From positions 124,001-188,000 of the forward strand of contig CAJMQU010000001.1 in assembly GCA_905215555.1 (NCBI GenBank): a stretch of 64,000 nt of DNA. Reading direction: 5' to 3'. The stretch is from an uncultured bacterium (GTDB lineage Bacteria; Bacteroidota; Bacteroidia; Bacteroidales; Bacteroidaceae). Under the pieces are notes generated by a model that saw only the letters and a list, made by a program, of their open reading frames with translations, made no database searches and was not told the DNA's origin. The translations under genes were made by a program, and so were the position numbers. Below are positions 9,783 through 19,200 of this stretch, one piece after another (position 1 is the stretch's first letter; the number at the start of each line of letters is the position of its first letter).

Positions 9783-9808
9783 TATTTAAAAATTAAAAAG
9801 TATACGAT

Positions 9809-11272
9809 ATGAATAAGATTAGTTGTTTTGTTCCCTTTGCAGGAGTTGCTCAAGCGGAAAAGACAGTGAAAGGGTTGCAAGAAAGCGACTTAGTAAATAA
9901 CATTTATCTGCTCGCCATGCCGGACGTTACAGAAAACTTGTCTGGATGTAGCACATTGCATGTTCAGTCTCTCCTATCCAGCGAAACAATGAGGGAGATT
10001 GCAGAACATTCCAATACAGAATACACGCTGATTTATACAAAATACACTACACTCGAACTGGGGCTGTTTGCCTTGGAACGTATGATACACATTGCCGAAG
10101 ACAGTGGTGCAGGCATGGTTTACGCCGATCGTTACCAAGTGAAAGAAGGCAAGCAAACGAATGCTCCAGTCATCGATTATCAGTTTGGTTCACTGCGTGA
10201 CGATTTCGACTTTGGTTCTGTGCTCCTGTTCCGTACGGATGCTTTCAAAGAGGCGGCTTCCCGCATAGTCGAAGACCAATATAAATTTGCCGGACTCTAC
10301 GACCTGCGTCTAAAGTTGAGCCAGAAAGAAAGTTTGGTACACATCAACGAATACTTGTACAGCGAGATAGAAAACGATACCCGCAAAAGCGGTGAAAAGA
10401 TCTTCGATTATGTAGATCCGAAGAACCGTGACCGGCAGATTGAAATGGAACAAGCTTGTACGGAATATCTGAAAGAAATCGGTGGATATCTAGCTCCCGA
10501 ATTCAAACAAATAGAATTCTCCGCCGGAGACTTCGAATATGAAGCCTCGGTTATCATTCCCGTACGCAACCGCATCCGCACCATTCGCGATGCCATCCAC
10601 TCTGTCCTGAAACAGGAGACAGACTTCAAATTCAATCTGATTATCATTGACAATCACTCAACCGACGGCACAACGGAAGCCATCGATGAATTCAAGAACG
10701 ATGAACGCCTCGTCCACATCATCCCCAAACGCAACGACTTGGGTATCGGTGGTTGCTGGAACATAGGCGTACATCACCCTAAGTGCGGTAAATTTGCCGT
10801 GCAATTGGACAGCGACGATGTATATAAGGATGAGAACACCCTTGCCATCATGGTTCACGCTTTCTACGAACAGAATTGCGCTATGGTAGTAGGTACGTAT
10901 ATGATGACGGATTTCAATATGAATATGATTGCTCCGGGTATCATCGACCATAAAGAATGGACACCGGATAACGGCCGCAACAATGCGTTGCGCATCAACG
11001 GATTGGGTGCTCCGCGTGCTTTCTATACTCCGGTACTTCGTGAAGTGAAAGTTCCGAATACCAGCTATGGCGAAGACTATGCGCTGGGATTGAACTTCTC
11101 CCGCCAATACCAAATTGGTCGTGTGTACGATGTAGTTTATCTGTGCCGTCGCTGGGATGACAACTCAGATGCCTCACTAGATATCGTGAAGATGAACAGT
11201 CATAATCTGTACAAAGATCGCATCCGGACATGGGAGCTTCAGGCACGTGTAGCAATGAATAAGAAAAAATAA
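9809..11272 (+). CDS. Two-part glycosyltransferase, GT2 fold
   Basis: This 487-residue cytosolic protein has no signal peptide or membrane span. The second half (from about 245) is a GT-A fold family 2 glycosyltransferase: SVIIPVRNRIRTIRDAI, IIDNHSTDGT, and the metal/nucleotide-sugar motif VQLDSDD near 335. The first half (about 1-230) looks like a weaker, related domain with VYADRYQV and FDFGSVLLFR. It stops 2 bp before the DUF4922 gene, so the two are almost certainly translated together. A soluble glycosyltransferase in a catabolic wall-salvage run is unexpected. It may modify an imported muropeptide sugar or a carrier, but acceptor and donor cannot be read from sequence. Confidence 0.8.
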   Translation: MNKISCFVPFAGVAQAEKTVKGLQESDLVNNIYLLAMPDVTENLSGCSTLHVQSLLSSETMREIAEHSNTEYTLIYTKYTTLELGLFALERMIHIAEDSGAGMVYADRYQVKEGKQTNAPVIDYQFGSLRDDFDFGSVLLFRTDAFKEAASRIVEDQYKFAGLYDLRLKLSQKESLVHINEYLYSEIENDTRKSGEKIFDYVDPKNRDRQIEMEQACTEYLKEIGGYLAPEFKQIEFSAGDFEYEASVIIPVRNRIRTIRDAIHSVLKQETDFKFNLIIIDNHSTDGTTEAIDEFKNDERLVHIIPKRNDLGIGGCWNIGVHHPKCGKFAVQLDSDDVYKDENTLAIMVHAFYEQNCAMVVGTYMMTDFNMNMIAPGIIDHKEWTPDNGRNNALRINGLGAPRAFYTPVLREVKVPNTSYGEDYALGLNFSRQYQIGRVYDVVYLCRRWDDNSDASLDIVKMNSHNLYKDRIRTWELQARVAMNKKK

Positions 11273-11274
11273 CC

Positions 11275-12207
11275 ATGAATCAGACAATAAACGACTTCCT
11301 GACCAGCCAACTTGACACTTGGGAAATGGCGCGTAACAATTACGCTACCCTTTCCGGTGTGCAAGTGAAGGAACTGAACATAAACGGTATTTCTTATAAA
11401 GTACAATTCAATCCTGCACGTATCGTTTCTTCGGGAGCTAAAGTAGATGCCAAGTCCATCAAGGAACGCAAATGCTTCCTTTGTCCCGCCAATTTGCCGT
11501 CAGTACAGAAGGGCATACCGTTCGAAGGGCACTACAACATTCTGGTGAACCCGTTCCCCATCTTCCCTCGCCATCTGACAATACCAGAAGTGGCACACGT
11601 AGACCAGCGCATAGCTATTCGTTTCAATGATATGCTGACCCTGGCACAGACGCTGACGGATTACACCATATTTTATAATGGCCCTAAATGTGGTGCATCC
11701 GCCCCCGACCATGCCCACTTCCAGGCCGGAAACAAAGGTTTCATGCCCATTGAGAAAGACTGGCGCAGACAAATAGCAGGTAAAGTAGTAGATTACAGCG
11801 AAGCCACCCTTTGGTATCTGAACGATGCTCCACGGGCTACGCTTGTCATCGAATCCACCAATAAGAAACATGCCGCCGCACTGTTCGATATCGTTTACCA
11901 TTCGCTGGACGTCAAGCCGGGAGATGACGAACCGATGATGAACATACTGGCATGGTATGAGGACGAAAAATGGATAGCATGCGTATTTCTGCGTGAAAAG
12001 CACCGTCCGGCTTGCTATACAGCCGAGGGAGAAGCAAATCTATTAAGCAGTCCTGCATCCGTTGACCTTGGCGGAGTATTTATCACTCCGGTAGAGAAAG
12101 ATTTTCTGAAGATAACGGCCGAAGATGTGGCACAGATACTGAGTGAAGTATGTCTTTCCACCGAAGACTTTTACCGGATACGGCAGCGCATCAAAGAAAA
12201 AATATAG
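11275..12207 (+). CDS. DUF4922 protein, HIT/GalT-like nucleotidyltransferase
   Basis: A 310-residue cytosolic protein. CFLCPANLPS (about 66-75) resembles the Cys-x-x-Cys zinc site of GalT-type enzymes. NPFPIFPRHLTI and then GPKCGASAPDHAHFQAG (about 140-156) carry the His-x-His-x-Gln active-site pattern of the GalT / Ap4A-phosphorylase branch of the HIT superfamily. Such enzymes move a nucleotidyl group through a covalent His intermediate. It begins 2 bp after the glycosyltransferase stop and sits 21 bp before the SpoIID gene. A nucleotide-sugar made or broken here for use by the adjacent GT2 is a reasonable hypothesis. It is not proven that the substrate is a sugar phosphate. Confidence 0.72.
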   Translation: MNQTINDFLTSQLDTWEMARNNYATLSGVQVKELNINGISYKVQFNPARIVSSGAKVDAKSIKERKCFLCPANLPSVQKGIPFEGHYNILVNPFPIFPRHLTIPEVAHVDQRIAIRFNDMLTLAQTLTDYTIFYNGPKCGASAPDHAHFQAGNKGFMPIEKDWRRQIAGKVVDYSEATLWYLNDAPRATLVIESTNKKHAAALFDIVYHSLDVKPGDDEPMMNILAWYEDEKWIACVFLREKHRPACYTAEGEANLLSSPASVDLGGVFITPVEKDFLKITAEDVAQILSEVCLSTEDFYRIRQRIKEKI

Positions 12208-12228
12208 TCAACTAAAATACGCTTATAT

Positions 12229-13575
12229 ATGAAAGAACCCAAAATACACGTAGGCATATTGTCCGAGCCACAAATAGAATTTGTCCTGTTGAATCCATAC
12301 CATACCAACGGTACGGAAATCAGCGGTAAGCAGGTTGTGACCTACCAGGAAGGCAAGATATTGTGGAATGGACAGCTTTACGACGAACTCCTGTTCGAAC
12401 CGGTGAACGAAGCCACTGACGCTTTTGAATTGCTGGATGTCACCATTGGCATCAATTTTCACTGGGAACGCAAGGAAGACCAACGTTTCCTGGGTGCCCT
12501 AAAGATTATTGTAGAAGACAATAAACTGACAGGTATCAACATCATCCATGTGGAGGACTACCTGACAAGCGTAATTTCCAGTGAAATGAGCGCAACAGCT
12601 TCACTAGAACTACTAAAAGCACATGCAGTTATTTCGCGCAGTTGGCTGCTTGCAATTGATAATTCACGCAGTAACGCAGCCAATTGTCAATTGTCAACTG
12701 TCAATTGTCAATTGAAATGGTATGAGCGCGATGCCCACACCAGTTTCGATGTATGTGCCGATGACCATTGCCAACGCTACCAGGGCATTACACGTGCCTC
12801 TACCGAAATCGTAAAGCAAGCCATCGCCGCCACTCGTGGACAGGTTCTGATGTTTGACGGCAAGATATGTGACGCCCGCTTCTCAAAATGCTGCGGCGGT
12901 GCATTCGAGGAATTCCAGTATTGTTGGGAAGACGTCCCCCACCCATATCTCCGCAAACAACGTGACTTCCGCATCTTCAGCCCCAAAAGCTGCGACCTCA
13001 GCTTTGCTGCTACCCAACCCGACAGCGAATTACCCGATCTGATGGATGAACAGGAAGCAGAAAGATGGATTCGCACCTCTCCACCGACTTTCTGCAACAC
13101 TACGGACAAGAAGATCCTCTCACAAGTATTGAACAACTACGATCAGGAGACTACCGACTTTTACCGTTGGAAAGTGGAATACACCCAAGATGAATTATCA
13201 GCCTTGATACTGAAACGTTCCGGCATCGATTACGGACAAATCATCGATCTTGTTCCCATAGCCCGTGGCACTTCGGGGCGTCTATGGAAACTGAAAATCG
13301 TAGGAACCAAGCAGACTTTCATAATCGGCAAAGAGTTAGAGATACGCCGCACGCTGTCCACTTCCCATCTCTACAGTTCCGCATTCGTTATAGATAAGGA
13401 AGATATCTCCCCCGAAGGTATCCCCGGACGTTTCATCCTCACCGGAGCCGGCTGGGGACACGGTGTAGGCCTGTGTCAGATCGGTGCTGCCGTGATGGGC
13501 GAGCAAGGCTATAAATATGATGCAATATTGCTGCACTATTACATAGGCGCAAGTCTTGACCAACTATATGACTAA
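12229..13575 (+). CDS. SpoIID/LytB-domain protein without signal peptide
   Basis: This 448-residue protein has the SpoIID/LytB domain of lytic transglycosylases and amidase enhancers. VEDYLTSVISSEMSATAS carries the probable catalytic Glu119, followed by KAHAVISRSW, CGGAFEEFQYCW, and a C-terminal GAGWGHGVGLCQIGA motif. The family normally acts on peptidoglycan outside the membrane, yet the N-terminus (MKEPKIHVGIL) is polar and offers no signal peptide or anchor. As written the protein is cytosolic, where AmpG-imported muropeptides would be its likely substrate. An upstream start restoring a signal peptide is unlikely, as only 21 bp separate it from the previous gene. Residues about 149-161 are encoded by 7-bp repeats. 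Confidence 0.82.
   Translation: MKEPKIHVGILSEPQIEFVLLNPYHTNGTEISGKQVVTYQEGKILWNGQLYDELLFEPVNEATDAFELLDVTIGINFHWERKEDQRFLGALKIIVEDNKLTGINIIHVEDYLTSVISSEMSATASLELLKAHAVISRSWLLAIDNSRSNAANCQLSTVNCQLKWYERDAHTSFDVCADDHCQRYQGITRASTEIVKQAIAATRGQVLMFDGKICDARFSKCCGGAFEEFQYCWEDVPHPYLRKQRDFRIFSPKSCDLSFAATQPDSELPDLMDEQEAERWIRTSPPTFCNTTDKKILSQVLNNYDQETTDFYRWKVEYTQDELSALILKRSGIDYGQIIDLVPIARGTSGRLWKLKIVGTKQTFIIGKELEIRRTLSTSHLYSSAFVIDKEDISPEGIPGRFILTGAGWGHGVGLCQIGAAVMGEQGYKYDAILLHYYIGASLDQLYD
12681..12714 (+). repeat. In-frame 7-bp tandem repeat (CAATTGT type)
   Basis: Five tandem copies of CAATTGT or a one-base variant. They encode NCQLSTVNCQL in the SpoIID protein between the SWLLAIDNS and KWYERDAHTS segments, which are contiguous in typical family members. 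Confidence 0.7.
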
Positions 13576-13604
13576 TCTAACCAAACAATAACCTATTAAA
13601 TATC

Positions 13605-14927
13605 ATGAACAGTACAAAAAGAATATCACCCTGGTTTTGGGTACCTACCCTATACTTCGCACAAGGCATTCCCTATTTCATTGTAAACAACATCTCAGTA
13701 CTGATGTTCGCCAAGATGGGTGTTCCCAATGGCGAGATGGCCTTGTTTACGAGCCTGCTGTATCTGCCCTGGACCATCAAACCCTTCTGGAGTCCGTTCA
13801 TAGACATCATCAAGACAAAACGCTGGTGGACCATTTCCATGCAAATCCTGATGTCGATAGCATTCATTCTGCTGACGCTGTCTATTCCGAAACCGGATGA
13901 AGCGACAATAGCAGCCGGAACAACTCCCATCAGCATGTTCACCGTCACATTGGTGCTATTCATCATTACAGCATTTGCTTCGGCCACACACGACATTGCC
14001 GCCGACGGTTTCTACATGCTGGCACTGAAACAGAGCGACCAAGCGGCATTTGTCGGCATCCGAAGCACTTTCTATCGCCTTGCATCCATCTTCGGGCAAG
14101 GAGTACTCGTGGCCATCGCCGGTACCATCGAGCTGAAATACAAAGACATTCCACTGTCGTGGACCATCACGATGCTGGTCACAGCCGCTATGTTTAGTTT
14201 AGTAACTTTCTATCATCTCTTTGCAATACCCAAACCCGCTTCCGACAAATCTGTCCTGACACCGGGTACGGCCAGTGCAAAAGCCATATTTAAAGAATTC
14301 GGACGCACATTTGCCACTTACTTCACCAAACCCGGAGTATGGCTCGCCATCGCCTTCATGCTGTTCTACCGCCTGCCCGAAGCATTCCTCATCAAAATGT
14401 GCATGCCTTTCCTTGTGGCCTCCAAAGAAGCGGGAGGTCTGGAACTTTCCACAGCGGAAGTAGGCATCGTATACGGCACCATCGGAGTGATATTCCTCAC
14501 CGTAGGCGGCATTCTGGGCGGATTATTCGCATCGCGCATCGGACTGAAGAAATCTATCTGGTGGATGGCAGCATGCATGACGTTACCCTGTCTGACGTTT
14601 GTCTATCTGGCCATCGGACAACCCGACAATCTGTTTGCCATCTCCACGGCCATCGCCATCGAGCAATTTGGCTATGGATTCGGTTTCACAGCCTATATGC
14701 TCTACATGATGTACTTCTCAGAAGGTGAGTTCAAGACATCGCACTATGCCATCTGCACCGCTTTCATGGCTCTGAGCATGATGATTCCGGGTATGTTTGC
14801 AGGCTACCTCCAGGAAGCGGTAGGCTACATAAACTTCTTCTGGATAGTAATAGTATGCTGTGCCGCCACCATCGTAGTCACAGTATTTGCCGACAGGAAA
14901 ATTGACCCTACATATGGGAAGAAGTGA
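13605..14927 (+). CDS. AmpG-like MFS permease
   Basis: This 440-residue protein has about 12 transmembrane segments. The start (FWVPTLYFAQGIPYFIVNNISVLMF), the LYLPWTIKPFWSPFIDIIKTKRWW loop and the AFASATHDIAADGFY helix match AmpG-type transporters, which bring GlcNAc-anhydroMurNAc(-peptides) into the cytosol with protons. It follows SpoIID by 29 bp and precedes the second namZ. AmpG supplies muropeptides, whereas the MurT-type carrier at 19396 would bring in free MurNAc. Both routes therefore occur in one cluster. MFS members vary in cargo, so the assignment rests on sequence resemblance plus context. Confidence 0.78.
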   Translation: MNSTKRISPWFWVPTLYFAQGIPYFIVNNISVLMFAKMGVPNGEMALFTSLLYLPWTIKPFWSPFIDIIKTKRWWTISMQILMSIAFILLTLSIPKPDEATIAAGTTPISMFTVTLVLFIITAFASATHDIAADGFYMLALKQSDQAAFVGIRSTFYRLASIFGQGVLVAIAGTIELKYKDIPLSWTITMLVTAAMFSLVTFYHLFAIPKPASDKSVLTPGTASAKAIFKEFGRTFATYFTKPGVWLAIAFMLFYRLPEAFLIKMCMPFLVASKEAGGLELSTAEVGIVYGTIGVIFLTVGGILGGLFASRIGLKKSIWWMAACMTLPCLTFVYLAIGQPDNLFAISTAIAIEQFGYGFGFTAYMLYMMYFSEGEFKTSHYAICTAFMALSMMIPGMFAGYLQEAVGYINFFWIVIVCCAATIVVTVFADRKIDPTYGKK

Positions 14928-14991
14928 CGACGGGAAAAAAGATTAAATAATAAATGGTAAGTAATAAACAATAAATCATACATTATAAATC

Positions 14992-16224
14992 ATGAGAAAG
15001 TATATTCTACTCTGTGTCCTCTGCCTCCTCAGCAGTGCAATAAAGGCACAAAAGATTAAGATAAAGACAGGCATTGAAGTATTGAAAGAACAGAAGTTCA
15101 AATGCCTGGAAGGCAAGCGTGTGGGGTTGATTACCAATCCTACAGGAGTGGATAACCAGATGAAATCGACCATCGACATCCTGCATGAGGCTCCCAATGT
15201 AAACCTGGTCGCCCTCTTCGGCCCTGAACATGGCGTACGCGGCGATGTACATGCAGGTGACCACGTGACAGACATCAAGGATGCCAGCACCGGACTCCCC
15301 GTATATTCTCTTTACGGCAAAACCCGCAAAGCCACACCGGAAATGCTGAAAGACATTGATGTATTGGTATACGACATCCAGGATATCGGCTGCCGCTCAT
15401 TCACCTATATCAGCACGATGGGGCTGGCAATGGAAGCTGCTGCCGAAAATGGTAAAGAATTCATCGTTCTGGACCGTCCCAACCCTATCGGTGGATTGAA
15501 GATAGAAGGCAATCTTGCAGAAGACAATTGCATTTCCTTTGTCAGCCAGTTTAAAATTCCGTACCTTTACGGGCTCACTTGCGGCGAGCTGGCCTTGATG
15601 CTGAACGGAGAGGAAATGATGAAAGCACAATGTAACCTGCACGTTGTAAAGATGAAAGGTTGGAAACGCAAGATGGACTACGTACAAACAGGCTTGCAAT
15701 GGGTCCCCTCTTCTCCACACATCCCACATCCGCACTCGGCGATATTCTATCCCGTAAGCGGTATTTTGGGGGAATTGGGCTACATGTCCATCGGCGTAGG
15801 CTACACCATTCCGTTCCAAATGTTCGCCGCCCAATGGGTGGAAGCAGAAAAACTGGTAAAGAACCTGAACGCATTAAACGTGCCGGGCGTTATATTCAGA
15901 CCGATGTACCTGAAACCTTTCTACTCCGTAGGAAAAGGCGAACTGCTGCAAGGGGTACAGGTACATATCATGGACGTACAGAAGGCACCGCTGAGCGACA
16001 TCCAGTTTCTGGTGATGCAGGAAGTGGCAGCACTTTACCCCGACCGCACCGTATTTGACCATGCCGACAAGGGACGGTTCAGAATGTTCGATATGGTGAG
16101 CGGTTCAGAAGAGATACGCAAGCGTTTCTCTCAGCGCAACCGTTGGGAAGACATACGCGACTATTGGTATAAGGATACAGAAGATTTCCGCAAGTTGTCG
16201 AAGAAGTACTACTTATACAAATAA
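14992..16224 (+). CDS. namZ: Exo-beta-N-acetylmuramidase, NamZ type (DUF1343, GH171), copy 2
   Basis: A 410-residue protein with a signal peptide (MRKYILLCVLCLLSSAIKAQ). It carries the DUF1343 signatures GLITNPTGVD, PEHGVRGDVHAGDH, YDIQDIGCRSFTYIS and VLDRPNPIGG. It shares the layout of copy 1 at 1965 but differs throughout, so this is an old duplication, not a recent one. In T. forsythia the two NamZ enzymes differ in substrate preference, and a similar split is plausible here. It ends 41 bp before the FAD/Fe-S gene. The short upstream gap (14928-14991) is made of TAATAAA-like repeats and shows no clear promoter, so it is probably read as part of the run. Confidence 0.88.
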   Translation: MRKYILLCVLCLLSSAIKAQKIKIKTGIEVLKEQKFKCLEGKRVGLITNPTGVDNQMKSTIDILHEAPNVNLVALFGPEHGVRGDVHAGDHVTDIKDASTGLPVYSLYGKTRKATPEMLKDIDVLVYDIQDIGCRSFTYISTMGLAMEAAAENGKEFIVLDRPNPIGGLKIEGNLAEDNCISFVSQFKIPYLYGLTCGELALMLNGEEMMKAQCNLHVVKMKGWKRKMDYVQTGLQWVPSSPHIPHPHSAIFYPVSGILGELGYMSIGVGYTIPFQMFAAQWVEAEKLVKNLNALNVPGVIFRPMYLKPFYSVGKGELLQGVQVHIMDVQKAPLSDIQFLVMQEVAALYPDRTVFDHADKGRFRMFDMVSGSEEIRKRFSQRNRWEDIRDYWYKDTEDFRKLSKKYYLYK

Positions 16225-16264
16225 TTAGGACAAGATAAAATGGTCCCGAAAAAAAGTTTAATTA

Positions 16265-19200
16265 ATGCACAATATGGCAAAGAGCAACTACATGGCCTTT
16301 CTGCACGATGCTTCCCGGTTCATCCCGCAAGAAAGGATATATACCGACGAACTGCGCCGGCTGGCATGGGGAACGGATGCAGGCTTCTACCGTCTCATTC
16401 CTCAAATCGTGATTCGTTCTAACAGCGAAGAAGAAATCTCCAAGCTGTTGAGATTGGCAAACCGCTACGGTCTGCCAGTGACGTTTCGTGCCGCAGGAAC
16501 CAGCCTGTCCGGTCAAGCCATTAGTGACTCTATCCTGATAGTAGCCGGCAAGCACTGGGAGAAGTACAGCATCTCCCCTGACCATGAACAGATTACGCTA
16601 CAGCCGGGCATCATCGGCCAGCGGGTCAATGAGATTCTCGCACCCTACGGGCGCAAGTTTGCTCCGGATCCTGCCTCAGTGAAATCGGCCATGGTGGGCG
16701 GCATCGTCATGAACAACGCATCGGGCATGAACTGCGGCACACATGCCAACAGTGACAAAGTGCTGCTATCTGCCCGCATCGTGCTGGCGGATGGCACCGT
16801 GTTGGACACAGGCGACGACATCTCACGTGCCTCCTTCGAAGCCACACACCCCGATTTTCTCAACCGTATCCGTGAACTGCGCGACGAGATACGTGCCAAC
16901 AAAGCACTCTCCGCACGCATCCGCTATAAATATTCCATCAAGAACGTAACTGGATTGAACCTGTTGCCGTTCGTCCGCTTCGACGACCCGTTCGATATTA
17001 TCGCCCATCTGATGGTAGGTTCGGAAGGTACGCTTGCCTTCCTCTCGCAGGTCACCATGCGTACAGAATACGATTATCCGTACAAGGCAAGCGCCATGCT
17101 CTACTTCAAGAGTATAAAAGATGCCTGCAGGGCTGTGGTGGTGATGAAAGAGTTGGCAGATCATAATTCTCCAAACACGGATAACACAGATTTAAAGGCT
17201 GCGCTATCACATAGCATGGCAGAAAAAAAATCCGCGTCATCCGCGTCTAAAAAATTAGTCAAAAGTGCCGAGTTGCTGGACTACAAGAGTCTTTCTTCCG
17301 TAGACGACCCCATATATATAAAGTATAAGCAAGAAGTCTCCGACCCCTCTGGCCTCACCGCCGTGCTGACTGAAACCAAAGCTCGCACACAGGAAGAACT
17401 GGAACAAAACATATCAGCCATCGAAGCATGTCTGAAACCTTTCAGCACCTATATCCCCGTGCACTTCACCGACCAACCGGAAAAGTACTCCAAATACTGG
17501 GCTATCCGTTCGGGCATATTCCCCTCGGTAGGTGGTACGCGCCAACCGGGAACAACCTGTCTCATTGAAGACGTAGCTTTCCACATCAAAGATCTGCCCG
17601 AAGCCACCGCCGACTTGCAGCAACTCATTGCCCGCCACGGCTATGACGATGCTTGCATCTACGGCCATGCCTTGGAGGGAAACTACCATTTCATTCTCAA
17701 TCAGTCCTTCAGCACTTATGCCGAAGTGAAACGCTACGAAAAACTGATGAATGATGTGAAAACACTGGTAGTGGATAAATATGACGGTTCACTGAAAGCC
17801 GAACATGGGACAGGGCGTAATATGGCCCCCTTTGTGAAATATGAATGGGGAGAAGCTGCTTTCGAAGCCATGAAAGCCGTGAAACAATTGTTCGATCCGA
17901 AATGTCTGCTCAATCCGGGGGTTATCTTTAATGATGACCCGCAATGCCATATCAAGAATTTCAAACCGCTACCGCTGTTAGTTGATAAGAAAACGAGGGA
18001 ACAAGGAGACAAGGGGAATAATATAGCCCTTGCCAAGTCGTCAAGTCGTCAAATCGTATCTGAGAAAGTGAACAAGTGTATCGAATGTGGTTTCTGCGAA
18101 GTAAATTGTTTATCTTGCGGTTTCACCCTCTCTTCCCGTCAGCGTATCGTACTACAACGAGAGATATCTCGCCTGAGACAAAGCGGGGAGAATCAGGAAC
18201 GTCTGGCTTTACTCGAAAAACAATATCGTTATCTCGGCAATCAGACCTGTGCGGGAGATGGCCTTTGCTCCATGTCTTGCCCGATGAATATCAATACGGG
18301 CGACCTGACTCATATCATCCGCCAGGAATCGTTGCCGGAAAGCAGCCTCGGATACAAGGCAGGCGATTTCGCCGCCAATCATTTTGCCGGTGTAAAGAGC
18401 ACGTTGCGCCCCGTATTGTCATTAGCCAATTTCGGGCATTCTGTATTAGGAACAAAAGCCATGAGCAGCATCACGAAAGGTATGCACAACATATTCGGAA
18501 TACCTTTATGGACGTCTGCTATGCCCAAATCCTATAGAATAGGGAACAAAGAATTAGGCTGCGCTGTTGTGCCGCAAGGTAATTCTTCATTCCTAATTCC
18601 TAATTCCTCATTGGACAAAGTTGTCTACTTCCCCAGTTGCATCAACCAAACCATGGGGCTTCCGAAGCACTCTCCCGTTGTGCAACCTTTGGTCAACAAG
18701 ATGATTTCCCTCCTCCGGAAAGGAGGTTACGAAGTCATTTTCCCAAAGGACATGGATAAACTCTGTTGCGGTACCATCTGGGAAAGCAAAGGTATGCTCG
18801 ACATTGCCGACCGCAAAGCCGCCGAACTCGAAGCCGCCCTTTGGGAAGCCAGTGATCATGGTAAATACCCCGTACTTTGTGACCAAAGTCCCTGCCTGCA
18901 CCGCATGCGCGAAACCATTAAAAAGATAAAACTCTACGAACCCGCCGAGTTCATCTACACTTTCCTGCAAGACCGACTGGTCTTCACACAAACAGACCGT
19001 CCCGTAGCCCTGCACATTACCTGCTCCATGCGTAAGATGGGACTGGCAGACACCATCATCTCTTTAGCTAAACTTTGCTCCACACACGTCATCATTCCCG
19101 AAGAGGTGGGATGTTGCGGGTTTGCCGGGGACCGGGGATTCACCTATCCCGAATTGAACTCTTATGCCTTGCGCAAACTCCGTCCACAAATAGAAGCTTC

